A stretch of 29,644 bases of DNA from an uncultured Bacteroidales bacterium (GCA_934702165.1 CAKUYG010000008.1:1-29644), one strand, 5' to 3'. Shown: positions 7,449 through 15,250, counted from the stretch's first letter. Notes: generated from the sequence alone by a model not told the origin. Numbers and translations: made by a program.

Positions 7449-8048
7449 GTGCCCTCAAATGATACATACAAGAGCATAGCTGAACCGTCCCGGGGCCTGT
7501 TTCGGGACAACGGCAGCCGTTTCCTTGCCTTCGCGTATCCTGTGGAGAGCGAAGAGCAGGTCAAGCAGATCGTTTCCTCGCTGAAGAAAGAGTATCACGA
7601 CGCGCGGCACCACTGCTATGCCTACCGTATCGGGAAGGACGGTCAGCAGTGGAGGGCAAATGATGACGGGGAGCCGTCCGGTTCGGCGGGCAGACCGATT
7701 CTTGGACAGATAGATTCGGCGGGCTTGAGTGATGTGCTGGTCGTGGTGGTGCGGTATTTCGGCGGCATCAAGCTTGGTATACCGGGCCTGATCAGGGCAT
7801 ACAAGACGTCCACTGCCGAGGCCCTCGCTTCCGCTCCGGTCAAGGAGAAGATTGCCGGAGAATGGCGGAGCCTGGATTTTCCGTACTCATCTCTCCCGGC
7901 TGTGATGAAGATGGTCAAAGACCTTGACTTGCCCCAGCGGAACCAGTCTTTTCTCGAGAAGTGCTCGATGGATGTCTTTGTTCGTCTCACCCTTTTGCAG
8001 GACTTTAGCGAAAGAATCAAAAAAATGGATATCTTTGACGAACATTAA
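7449..8048 (+). CDS. IMPACT/YigZ family protein (UPF0029)
   Basis: 199-residue cytosolic protein starting with GTG. It carries the family signature DDGEPSGSAGRPIL followed by VVVVRYFGGIKLG (about residues 75-115), with a smaller C-terminal ferredoxin-like domain (about 135-199). Bacterial YigZ and eukaryotic IMPACT share this fold. The eukaryotic protein inhibits Gcn2; the bacterial role is not settled, although nucleic acid or ribosome binding has been suggested. The N-terminus DTYKSIAEPSRG aligns with the usual family start, which supports the GTG at 7449. It begins the operon that continues 15 bases later with serC. The pairing with serine synthesis is positional only. Confidence 0.9.
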   Translation: MPSNDTYKSIAEPSRGLFRDNGSRFLAFAYPVESEEQVKQIVSSLKKEYHDARHHCYAYRIGKDGQQWRANDDGEPSGSAGRPILGQIDSAGLSDVLVVVVRYFGGIKLGIPGLIRAYKTSTAEALASAPVKEKIAGEWRSLDFPYSSLPAVMKMVKDLDLPQRNQSFLEKCSMDVFVRLTLLQDFSERIKKMDIFDEH

Positions 8049-8063
8049 TAACTAATATCAGCT

Positions 8064-9137
8064 ATGAGCAAATTGCATATCTTCAACGCCGGTCCTTGCC
8101 TGCTTCCGCAGGTGGCCATCGACAACGCTATCGAGGCTCTCAAGGATTTCAAAGGCACGGGCGTCTCGCTTATCTCCATCTCCCACAGGACAAAGGGCTG
8201 GGAGGAGACCATGGACGAATGTCGTGCCCTGTGGAAGGAGCTCCTCGGAATACCTGACACGCACGAGGTCGTCTTCCTCGGAGGCGGCGCCAGCATGGAG
8301 TTCCTCTATGTGGCGATGAACTATCTCGAACATAAGGCCGGATATCTGGACACCGGCGTCTGGGCGCACAAGGCGCTCAAGGAGGCCCAAGGTCTGGGCA
8401 ATGCCGTGGCGGTGGCCTGCTCAGCCGACAAGAACTACTCCTACATTCCTAAGGGATACGAGATTCCGGCGGATCTTGACTATTTCCACATCACCACCAA
8501 CAACACGATCTACGGTACCGAGATCCGCGAGGACATCGACTGCCCGGTGCCTCTCATCGCCGACATGTCATCCGACATACTTACCCGCAGGGTGGACGTG
8601 AGCAAGTACGCCCTCATCTACGGTGGAGCACAGAAGAATGCCGGACCTGCCGGCGTCGCATTCGCCATCATCCGCAAGGACTCGCTCGGAAAGGTCAGCC
8701 GCTATATCCCTACTATGCTTGATTATCGTGTACACATCGATAAGAAGTCCATGTTCAACACACCTCCTGTATTCCCGATATTCGTGATGAACGAGACTCT
8801 CAAGTGGCTCAAGAGTGTGGGCGGAATTGATGCCATCCATGAGCTTGATGTCAAGAAGGCCGAGACCCTCTATGCCGAGATCGACCGCAACCCTCTCTTC
8901 GTCGGTACCGCCGCCAAGGAGGACCGCTCGATAATGAACGTCTGCTTCGTGATGGCTCCTGGCTACGAGGCCCTGCAGGATGAGTTCCTGGAGTTTTCCA
9001 AGACGCGCAATATCGTCGGGATCAAAGGACACCGCTCTGTGGGAGGTTTCCGCGCGTCCATATATAACGCATGCACCCAGGAAGATGTCGAAGCCCTTGT
9101 GGCCTGCATGAAAGAGTTTGAAGCCCAGCACAAATAG
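8064..9137 (+). CDS. serC: Phosphoserine aminotransferase
   Basis: 357-residue PLP enzyme of class V, matching SerC in length. It converts 3-phosphohydroxypyruvate and glutamate to O-phosphoserine and 2-oxoglutarate, the second step of serine synthesis, and can also act in pyridoxal phosphate synthesis. Visible hallmarks are the N-terminal NAGPCLLP (8-15), SISHRTKGWEET (38-49), GGGASMEF (73-80), the substrate segment TTNNTIYGTE (144-153) and the PLP lysine K191 in YGGAQKNAGPAG. The C-terminal GHRSVGGFRASIYNA is also typical. It sits 15 bases after the IMPACT gene and 2 bases before serA, forming a functional pair with it. Confidence 0.97.
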   Translation: MSKLHIFNAGPCLLPQVAIDNAIEALKDFKGTGVSLISISHRTKGWEETMDECRALWKELLGIPDTHEVVFLGGGASMEFLYVAMNYLEHKAGYLDTGVWAHKALKEAQGLGNAVAVACSADKNYSYIPKGYEIPADLDYFHITTNNTIYGTEIREDIDCPVPLIADMSSDILTRRVDVSKYALIYGGAQKNAGPAGVAFAIIRKDSLGKVSRYIPTMLDYRVHIDKKSMFNTPPVFPIFVMNETLKWLKSVGGIDAIHELDVKKAETLYAEIDRNPLFVGTAAKEDRSIMNVCFVMAPGYEALQDEFLEFSKTRNIVGIKGHRSVGGFRASIYNACTQEDVEALVACMKEFEAQHK

Positions 9138-9139
9138 CC

Positions 9140-10060
9140 ATGAAAGTCCTTCTTGCAACTCAGAAGCCATTCGCCGCAGCAGCTGTGGCGGGCATCAGGG
9201 GAATAGTTGAAGAAGCCGGCTGTCAGCTTGCTGTCCTTGAGAAATATGCCGACCAGCAGGAACTGGTCGCCGCTGTGGCGGATGCGGATGCTCTTATCGT
9301 CCGCTCCGACAAGGTGACGGCGGAGGTTGTCGAGGCCGCGAAGAATCTCAAGATTGTGGTGCGTGCCGGAGCGGGGTATGACAATCTTGACCTTGCCGCC
9401 TGCACCGCACATGGAGTGGTGGCGATGAACACGCCGGGCCAGAACTCCAACGCCGTGGCGGAACTCGCCATCGCGATGATGATCTACATGGCCCGCTGTC
9501 AGTTTACCCCTGCGACAGGTTCCGAAATAATGGGCAAGACCCTCGGCATCCAGGCTTTCGGCAATGTCGGCCGGCTTGTAGGTGCCAAGGGGGCGGCTCT
9601 CGGGATGAAAGTCAAGGCTTTAGACCCTTTCATGACCCCGGAGCAGATTGCCGCCGGCGGCGCTGAACCGGTGTCAAGTCTGGAGGAGCTCTATGGGAGC
9701 TGCGACTACGTAAGCGTCCACATCCCGGCCACTCCGCAGACTGTCGGCTCCATCGGCTATGACCTCATCAGCCGTATGCCGAAAGGAGCGACACTCGTCA
9801 ACACGGCCCGCAAGGAGGTCATTGATGAAGCGGGACTTGAGAAGGCTCTCGAAGAGAGGCCGGATCTGAAGTATGTCACCGATGTGGCTCCGGACAATAT
9901 CGCCGTTCTCAAGGAAAAATTCGGACTGCGTGTCTTTGCCACGCCCAAGAAGATGGGAGCCCAGACAGCCGAGGCCAATGTCAATGCGGGTCTTGCCGCT
10001 GCCCGGCAGATAGTTTCCTTCTTCAAAGACGGAGTCCGCAAGTTCCAGCTCAACAAATAA
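9140..10060 (+). CDS. serA: D-3-phosphoglycerate dehydrogenase, short Bacteroidetes type
   Basis: 306-residue D-isomer 2-hydroxyacid dehydrogenase without ACT or ASB domains. It is expected to oxidise 3-phosphoglycerate to 3-phosphohydroxypyruvate with NAD+, feeding SerC, whose stop is 2 bases upstream. RAGAGYDNLD (75-84) and NTPGQNSNAVAEL (97-109) are substrate-domain hallmarks, and the catalytic arginine is R224 in VNTARKEVIDE. Several residues are unusual. The nucleotide loop reads GIQAFGNVG, with Ala in place of the first Gly of GxGxxG. The usual acidic residue of the DVxExEP segment is replaced by DVAPDN (248-253). The catalytic histidine segment PHxGxxT reads PKKMGAQT (269-276). Position next to serC argues for retained function. 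The gene ends at a strong terminator. Confidence 0.9.
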   Translation: MKVLLATQKPFAAAAVAGIRGIVEEAGCQLAVLEKYADQQELVAAVADADALIVRSDKVTAEVVEAAKNLKIVVRAGAGYDNLDLAACTAHGVVAMNTPGQNSNAVAELAIAMMIYMARCQFTPATGSEIMGKTLGIQAFGNVGRLVGAKGAALGMKVKALDPFMTPEQIAAGGAEPVSSLEELYGSCDYVSVHIPATPQTVGSIGYDLISRMPKGATLVNTARKEVIDEAGLEKALEERPDLKYVTDVAPDNIAVLKEKFGLRVFATPKKMGAQTAEANVNAGLAAARQIVSFFKDGVRKFQLNK

Positions 10061-10077
10061 GAATTCTTTGTACCTTT

Positions 10078-10110
10078 ATGAGGCCGTCCGGACAGTCCGG
10101 ACGGCCTCAT
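10078..10110. terminator. Perfect palindromic terminator after serA
   Basis: A 16-bp perfect inverted repeat, 10078-10093 with 10095-10110, around a single central base, followed by TTTT. The core is GGCCGTCCGGAC. It starts 17 bases after the serA stop and ends 12 bases before the next ATG. Structurally it will form a GC-rich stem with a small loop and should end the IMPACT-serC-serA message. Confidence 0.88.
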
Positions 10111-10122
10111 TTTGAAGTTGGT

Positions 10123-11301
10123 ATGTGTATAAAAAATCTTTTCGGGGCGGCCGCGGTACTGCTCGCCGTCCTGTGCTCTTGTGATTCACGTAAGGATGAA
10201 CCGGAGCTCCCTCCGGAGCCGCCTGTCCAAGCTGTTGACCTGACAGCTGACGGGAAGTATGCAAACTGTTTTATCGTCTCAGAGGCCGGGACTTATGATT
10301 TCGCGGCTTTCCGTCCTGACGGGACGGAGGTTTCCGGCATCGCCTCGGCGGACTGGCTCTGGTCTGAAGGCGGCTCAGCCGCTGCCGCACTCGTGCAGGA
10401 TGTCTCTTATTCGGATGGACGTATCAGGTTCACGGCTTCTTCAGGATGTGGAAACGCCCTTATCGCAGCTCTTGATGCTGATGGTGAGATAGTCTGGAGC
10501 TGGCATATCTGGATGACGGAGCTGCCGTCTTTGCAGACCATGGACAACGGCACGGTCTTTATGGACCGCAATCTCGGGGCTGTCGCCTCCAAGCCTTCTG
10601 ACGTGGCTGCAACTTACGGGCTGAAGTACCAGTGGGGCCGCAAGGACCCCTTCTATGGTGGTGCAGCCAACGAGACTGACCGGGACGCTGATGGGGACTT
10701 CATCTACGAGGCTTTTGACAGGGCCAAAGGGTACACAGTGTTCAACCCCACTCTTGGCCGTGAGTGGTCCACGGTGCTTTGCAGTGCACAGACCGGTACT
10801 GTGGATTATGCCGTGAAACATCCTTCTGCGTTTATCTACACCACGCCCGAAATCTATGGTGACGAGGCAGACGTGCGTGACTGGATGTGGGTGAGAAACA
10901 GTTATTTGTGGTCAGCCAAGAGCACCGGCGCCAAGACGGCCTACGACCCGTGTCCTGCGGGCTACCGTGTCCCTGATGACGATGCCTGGGAGGGTACCGG
11001 ATACTACAACATCTTCGACAAGGGAGACGGGGGCAAAACCCATACCACCTCCAAGGGTGAGGTGTTCTGGTGGCCTCTGTGCGGAACCCGCTGGGGAGAC
11101 AAGGACGCAGGCCGGCTCGGCTATGTTTATCAGGCCGAAAATGGCGGCCAGTTGATCAGCTGGATGCGCACAACCAACATGTGCGGCACCAATGCGGCCT
11201 GTTTCTACACCCTCGGCGGCACCTATGCCGATGCAAGCTACGGGATGTACCGGGCCCACGGCGGGGCTGTCCGTTGTGTCCAGGAGCAGGATGCCGAGTG
11301 A
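10123..11301 (+). CDS. Surface lipoprotein with FISUMP-type C-terminal domain
   Basis: 392-residue lipoprotein. I chose the ATG at 10123 because it gives a clean signal peptide (MCIKNLFGAAAVLLAVLCSC, lipidated C20); a longer frame would start inside the serA terminator. Acidic residues follow the cysteine (DSRKDEPE), resembling a lipoprotein export signal for the cell surface. The N-terminal part contains YANCFIVSEAGTYDF and GEIVWSWHIWMTE, typical of Bacteroidales fimbrillin-like surface proteins. The C-terminal part (about 140-392) has MDRNLGA, YQWGRKDPF, YDPCPAGYRVPDDDAW and a final GGAVRCV, the pattern of the Fibrobacter-type FISUMP domain, thought to be a C-type-lectin-like fold. Likely an outer-surface binding protein; the ligand is unknown. 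It is transcribed toward, and separated by a terminator from, the next lipoprotein operon. Confidence 0.82.
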   Translation: MCIKNLFGAAAVLLAVLCSCDSRKDEPELPPEPPVQAVDLTADGKYANCFIVSEAGTYDFAAFRPDGTEVSGIASADWLWSEGGSAAAALVQDVSYSDGRIRFTASSGCGNALIAALDADGEIVWSWHIWMTELPSLQTMDNGTVFMDRNLGAVASKPSDVAATYGLKYQWGRKDPFYGGAANETDRDADGDFIYEAFDRAKGYTVFNPTLGREWSTVLCSAQTGTVDYAVKHPSAFIYTTPEIYGDEADVRDWMWVRNSYLWSAKSTGAKTAYDPCPAGYRVPDDDAWEGTGYYNIFDKGDGGKTHTTSKGEVFWWPLCGTRWGDKDAGRLGYVYQAENGGQLISWMRTTNMCGTNAACFYTLGGTYADASYGMYRAHGGAVRCVQEQDAE

Positions 11302-11312
11302 CGGGATGGTTT

Positions 11313-11343
11313 TTGTCCGGGGAAACGGCTTTTCACCGGACAA
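11313..11343. repeat. Small inverted repeat, possible weak hairpin
   Basis: TTGTCCGG (11313-11320) pairs with CCGGACAA (11336-11343) around a 15-base loop, 12 bases after the preceding stop codon. Alone it would be a weak terminator. It shares the GTCCGG core with the strong hairpins on either side of this gene. Confidence 0.4.
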
Positions 11344-11359
11344 GTGGGTGATATAATAC

Positions 11360-11394
11360 AAAAGTCCGGCAGAATGCTGTTCTGCCGGACTTTT
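11360..11394. terminator. Bidirectional terminator between convergent lipoprotein genes
   Basis: AAAAGTCCGGCAGAA (11360-11374) pairs perfectly with TTCTGCCGGACTTTT (11380-11394) around the loop TGCTG. T-tracts occur on both sides (TTTTTT at 11391-11396 on plus, TTTT on minus), so it should stop both the plus gene ending at 11301 and the minus operon ending at 11417. Confidence 0.92.
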
Positions 11395-11416
11395 TTGCAT
11401 CCAGTCGGGTAGCGGT

Positions 11417-12163
11417 TTATTTTACTTCCAACCCGTCGATTTTTCCGGTGAATGCTCCGTGGAAATCGGTCCCGTCATCGATCTTGAGACGGACATCGAT
11501 GGTGTAGGTCTTGTCATCGTTTACGGCGACAGTCATCTTGCCGGAGACGAGTTTTTTAGTCTTGTTGTTGTAGTAGAAGTAACTGTACATCGTTCCGATG
11601 GTCTGGCCGGCCTGCTCGTCGGTAACGGTGTAGGTGCCCGGCTGGAGGTATGTAGCCGTTGTGTTGACAAAGTCGTAGATGTCCAGAGAGAGCTCATAGT
11701 CCTGACCGTTCTCTTCGGTACGCAAGGTCACGCTGAAATTAGGGGTCGCTCCGCCATATTGACGGCCTGATGCGCGGTCGGCATCGAACTGCACTGCCGG
11801 GATGTCGGCTGTGGTGGCCTTCTCTACGAAGAGAGACACTCCGTTGTTGCCCTGGGCTGCGACTGCGAACTGGTACTCGGTGTTCGGCTCAAGACCGTCC
11901 ACTGTCACGGTCGAGGCCTCATTGGCGTGTGCCGGGGTGCCGCTCTGCAGGATCTCCTCAGCGGTGGCTACCTCAGCGTCAACTGCATAGACGGTGTAGG
12001 CGCACTTGTAGGCATTTGAAGGGTTGATGGTGAATGTGAGAGACTTGCTCTCCGCGCTCTCGAGGGTGGCGCTTACCTCTGTGGCGGCCTCTTCTTTGCT
12101 GCAACCGGTGAATACTGCGGCTACAGCCAGTGCGGCCAGTGCTGAATAAACTGTTTTCTTCAT
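11417..12163 (-). CDS. Lipoprotein with fibronectin type III-like domain
   Basis: 248-residue lipoprotein with signal peptide ending in FTGC (C21) followed by SKEEAATE, an acidic stretch compatible with surface export. Residues about 30-118 look like a fibronectin type III or Ig-like domain: alternating strands including CAYTVYAVDAE and the typical TVTVDGLEPNTEYQFAVAAQG. Residues about 125-248 form a second beta-rich region with many Thr and Tyr (YLQPGTYTVTDEQAGQTIG, then YTIDVRLKIDDGTDF), whose family I do not recognise. It follows the 566-residue fimbrillin-like gene after 22 bases with no visible promoter, so the two are probably one operon. No catalytic motif is seen; a structural or binding role at the cell surface is inferred. 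Confidence 0.72.
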   Translation of the reverse strand: MKKTVYSALAALAVAAVFTGCSKEEAATEVSATLESAESKSLTFTINPSNAYKCAYTVYAVDAEVATAEEILQSGTPAHANEASTVTVDGLEPNTEYQFAVAAQGNNGVSLFVEKATTADIPAVQFDADRASGRQYGGATPNFSVTLRTEENGQDYELSLDIYDFVNTTATYLQPGTYTVTDEQAGQTIGTMYSYFYYNNKTKKLVSGKMTVAVNDDKTYTIDVRLKIDDGTDFHGAFTGKIDGLEVK

Positions 12164-12185
12164 AATGATATTGTGTTTGAAGTTT

Positions 12186-13886
12186 CTAGAAGCAGAACAC
12201 CGCTCTGGTGTCTGAAAGTCCGAAGGTGCTGTAGTTGATGACGGAGAAACTTCCGTAAGTCAACACTTGCCTTGCGGTGTACGAGATGGTGCCGTCTGTG
12301 AAGTATCCCCAGCTGAAAGATGAGGACCAGAGGGCGTTGTTAGTCGGGGCGTGAAGGTCCCTGTCGGACTCCGGCAGCTTGGAAAGCAGTGCGTCAAGGT
12401 TGGCGACCATGGTGCCGCAGTGGTCGATGCTGACCTCGAAATCCCCGCCGCCCTGGAAGTCGATGGCGTTCTCCACAGTGATGTCTGCCTTGCCCAGGTT
12501 GCGGAACACATCCATGAGCTGTCCGACTGACGGGAGGTACCAGCCTGAGTTCGGGAATGAAGGCAGGGCTGTCGTGTTGGCGAAGTCGGCTGTGGCGGCG
12601 AATGCCGGGTACCAGCCTTTCTTGATGTCCTCGGCCCTGCGGGTGCGGATCACCACGTTGTTCTGGTATCCGTTGATGTCGGCATCGTTGAGCTTGAATG
12701 AGTTGACATAACTGTCCTTGTCCACCACGAACGGGAGTGTCATTCCCGGATAGGCCGGATCTTCTTCGTTCTCGTTGCGGTTTCCGTTGTCCTTGCCCTC
12801 AGGGTAGTCATCGAACCACTTCATGTCGGTGGAGTTCTTGTATCGCGGCATCTTGGTTGAGAGCACGAGTGCGTGCACATCGCCAAGGAGCGCTTTCTCG
12901 GCGTCGGAGATGCGTGATTTGTCGGTCTGGAATATGATGCCGGCGGCTCCTGCCGGGGCTTTGCCGTCTTCAAGGCCTGCGGCTGTCTCTGCCGGGAGTA
13001 TGCTGCCGTCGCTGTAGACGATGTCGCCTATGCTCAGCTCGCGCTTGCCGCCGTCTGTGGCGCCCTTGCCGGCCTTGACCAGACTTGCTGTGCCGCTCTT
13101 CCCGTCGAGGGCCACTTCAAATGATTTGCTCTCTCCGGCATCGGTGTAACTTACTGTGATTTTTGAGCCGTCACTTTTTGGCACATAGTAGAATGCCTTG
13201 TAGGAGGATACCCCGCAAGGTTTGATTTCCTGTCCGTCCAGAGTGGCCTTGATGCCGGTATAGCTTGACGGGGTGTTGTAGCTGAAGCCGTCGGCGGTGG
13301 TGTAGCGCGTCCCGTCGGTCAATTCCCACATTGCAAGTGCGAGGAGATGGTCGAGGGGCGCGTTGATTTTGAGTTCGGTATCGGTCTTGACAGGATAGAC
13401 CTCAGCGAAGCAGATGTCGTTCCTGCGTACAGAAGCATAGTCGCTCTGGTCGAGGACGTGTTTCCCGGAGCCGAGCAGAGGGCGGAAGAAGTCAGCGGCA
13501 TTGTCGGCGGAATAGTCCACCACTGCGGACGCGTTCTGTCTGTATGGGGAGTAAACGAAGCATATTTCTTCTCCGTTCACCTTGACCGTCTTCTCGCTGG
13601 TCCATGCCTGGCCGTCGAAGGTGAGAAGAACATTCTCGGCTACAGCTTGGCCGTCCCTGAGCAGGAACACTCCGGCCTGGTCGCCTGCGGTGAAACTTCT
13701 TATGCCGACCTTTTCCCCGTTCCCGGAGAGGAAACCGTTGTCGGAAAGGGTGGTTGCAAGAGGGAGTTCAGTTTCCGGGTTGTTCTCCTTTTTGTCGCAT
13801 CCGGTGATGACGGAGCCCAAGAGAATAAATGCCAGCATGCCCGGCAATACCGGACAGCGGCGCAGATTAAGCGCTGTGATTTTCAT
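12186..13886 (-). CDS. Fimbrillin-like lipoprotein with DUF1566-like C-terminal domain
   Basis: 566-residue lipoprotein. The signal peptide is long (MKITALNLRR... to VITGC, C30); an internal Met at 17 could also start it. DKKENNPETE follows the cysteine. The N-terminal half (about 45-270) has the fimbrillin pattern: GDQAGVFLLRDG, LTFDGQAWTSEKTVKVNGE, FVYSPYRQ, then LDHLLALAMWEL and a YYVPKSDG strand. The C-terminal part (about 285-566) begins SIGDIVYSDGSILP, continues with VIRTRRAEDI, PNSGWYLPSVGQLMDVFRNLG and LWSSS, and ends RAVFCF, resembling DUF1566, a lectin-like domain often found on surface proteins. It may be a fimbrial tip or anchor-like adhesin; no assembly partners (FimB to FimE type) are in the window. 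It heads the minus operon with the gene at 11417. Confidence 0.75.
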   Translation of the reverse strand: MKITALNLRRCPVLPGMLAFILLGSVITGCDKKENNPETELPLATTLSDNGFLSGNGEKVGIRSFTAGDQAGVFLLRDGQAVAENVLLTFDGQAWTSEKTVKVNGEEICFVYSPYRQNASAVVDYSADNAADFFRPLLGSGKHVLDQSDYASVRRNDICFAEVYPVKTDTELKINAPLDHLLALAMWELTDGTRYTTADGFSYNTPSSYTGIKATLDGQEIKPCGVSSYKAFYYVPKSDGSKITVSYTDAGESKSFEVALDGKSGTASLVKAGKGATDGGKRELSIGDIVYSDGSILPAETAAGLEDGKAPAGAAGIIFQTDKSRISDAEKALLGDVHALVLSTKMPRYKNSTDMKWFDDYPEGKDNGNRNENEEDPAYPGMTLPFVVDKDSYVNSFKLNDADINGYQNNVVIRTRRAEDIKKGWYPAFAATADFANTTALPSFPNSGWYLPSVGQLMDVFRNLGKADITVENAIDFQGGGDFEVSIDHCGTMVANLDALLSKLPESDRDLHAPTNNALWSSSFSWGYFTDGTISYTARQVLTYGSFSVINYSTFGLSDTRAVFCF

Positions 13887-13914
13887 TATACACTACTTTT
13901 ATTAGCGGTCGGCG

Positions 13915-13922
13915 CAAATATA
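13915..13922 (-). promoter_or_regulatory. Putative -7 box for the fimbrillin-like operon
   Basis: Read on the minus strand this is TATATTTG, a full match to TAnnTTTG, ending 28 bases before the ATG at 13886 and so leaving a short normal leader. No TTTG is visible at the -33 position. The region 13887-14008 holds only this and the terminator at 13960-13990. Confidence 0.5.
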
Positions 13923-13959
13923 AGAAAAAACTGCCGAATGCTGATTCCGGATACAAAAA

Positions 13960-13990
13960 ATCCGCAGACGGTTCCTGCCCGTCTGCGGAT
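13960..13990 (-). terminator. Terminator of the 413-residue lipoprotein gene
   Basis: ATCCGCAGACGG (13960-13971) pairs perfectly with CCGTCTGCGGAT (13979-13990) around a 7-base loop. Read on the minus strand the stem is followed by TTTTTT (13959-13954). It lies 18 bases after the stop codon of the gene at 14009-15250 and insulates the fimbrillin-like operon downstream. Confidence 0.9.
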
Positions 13991-14008
13991 AAAACATGTG
14001 TGTCGCGA

Positions 14009-15250
14009 CTACTTTCCTGCGGTGAAATTGAGGGTCGCGCTGAACTCCGTGGTGACGTTCCAGAGCGTTCCGAGGTCGGACGGTTTGCTGAGGCCGAAGT
14101 ACTTCAGGGCAGTGTAGATCATCTCTGCCGTGTCCTTCTGCTCCGGATCCTGGAGCATGCCTTCCACTACCTTGTCAAGGGTAGGAAGGGCAGGGAGGAA
14201 CGCCTGCATCACAGGGTCGAGGATGGTCTTGTCGGCAGTGACAGAAAGGCCGCCTTCCGCCGCAGTGTATTTGAGCACGATGCCATTGTTCATGATGTCA
14301 ATCAGCACGGCGGCAAGTTTCTGGATGTCGATTCCGTATTCCTTGAGGTCATTGAGATCCTGCATCAGTTCTTCAAGACTTACGACTTCCGTGTCATCGC
14401 CTGCTACTGCGGCTATCGTGGCCGGATCAGGGACCAGGTGAAGATATCCGTTATATGCATACCAGAGGGCGCATCCTATAGCCGGCAGCTCCGCCCAGTT
14501 GTTGTGGCTGGCATTGAACTCATAACCGTCCTTGCCGACCGCAGGACCGTTGATTTCCGGTGCTTCATCGCCGGCATAGTATTTTGCGGTGAAGTTGCCG
14601 TCTTCGAGCAGGGAGATTCTGTCGAGCAGGTTGGCTATCGCAGAGCCTCCGTAGATTTTCGCAAGGCTCTCGATAGGCGCGATCTTCTCTTCCTGCCCCG
14701 GAACTGTCCATTTCAGCACGAGAGGCGAGGTCGCAGGAGTCTTGTCTGCGGCGATGGCGGCCTTGCGCAGGATGTCCCACTTGCCTGCAAGGCCTCCCCG
14801 GTAATCTTCAGCTACGGAAGTGGCCACATTGACTGTGATCTTTCCGTCGAGCGTGACATTGCCTTCCGCAGTAAGGAAGTATACTGCCGGGACTTGCGAG
14901 TTTTTGGTGAGATTGATCTTCGGGGCGGCGAGGGCTGATGTGCCGTAGAAATCATAAGACTTCCCGTCTTCCGTCTTTGCCATCTCCACCGGGAGCACCA
15001 CTTCCCCGTATCCCGGGATGAAGTTGTCGAGTTTGAGGCTGGCCTTGTCGGAGGCGCTGGCAGTGAGCTGCGCTGTGCCTCTGGAGCTCGTGACTCCGTT
15101 GACGTTGAGTGCTGCTTTGCCGCTTTCAGAACTTATCTCCCCGGAAGGAAGTCCCTTCCAGCTGTTGTCCGAATTGTTCTCCTTGTTGCAGGAGACTGCC
15201 ATAAGCAGAGTGGATGCCGCAGCTAGTGCGGCAAAAACTTTCAGTTTCAT
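14009..15250 (-). CDS. Lipoprotein of unknown function (possibly DUF4925-like)
   Basis: 413-residue lipoprotein with signal peptide MKLKVFAALAAASTLLMAVSC (C21) followed by NKENNSDN, compatible with surface export. The N-terminal third (about 40-145) is beta-rich and repetitive in character (GKAALNVNG, GTAQLTASASDKASLKLDNF, GNVTLDGKITVNVATSVAED) and resembles calycin-like DUF4925 domains of Bacteroides lipoproteins; this is a pattern-level suggestion only. The middle and C-terminal parts contain a charged helical stretch (SLEELMQDLNDLKEYGIDIQ) and end in LNFTAGK. No catalytic motif is recognised. It is a single-gene unit with its own promoter (15270-15300) and terminator (13960-13990), divergent from the DUF1015-recQ run. 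Confidence 0.7.
   Translation of the reverse strand: MKLKVFAALAAASTLLMAVSCNKENNSDNSWKGLPSGEISSESGKAALNVNGVTSSRGTAQLTASASDKASLKLDNFIPGYGEVVLPVEMAKTEDGKSYDFYGTSALAAPKINLTKNSQVPAVYFLTAEGNVTLDGKITVNVATSVAEDYRGGLAGKWDILRKAAIAADKTPATSPLVLKWTVPGQEEKIAPIESLAKIYGGSAIANLLDRISLLEDGNFTAKYYAGDEAPEINGPAVGKDGYEFNASHNNWAELPAIGCALWYAYNGYLHLVPDPATIAAVAGDDTEVVSLEELMQDLNDLKEYGIDIQKLAAVLIDIMNNGIVLKYTAAEGGLSVTADKTILDPVMQAFLPALPTLDKVVEGMLQDPEQKDTAEMIYTALKYFGLSKPSDLGTLWNVTTEFSATLNFTAGK

Noticed and set aside
10078..10122. Upstream ATG extension of the FISUMP lipoprotein by 15 residues
   Set aside because: The extension is encoded by the serA terminator palindrome and would put a charged stretch before the signal peptide. 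The ATG at 10123 gives a proper lipoprotein signal.
13347..14938. Plus-strand open frames of 256 and 312 codons opposite the lipoprotein genes
   Set aside because: They run antisense to genes with signal peptides, lipoboxes and matching terminators, overlap each other in different frames, and carry no domain pattern. They are shadows.
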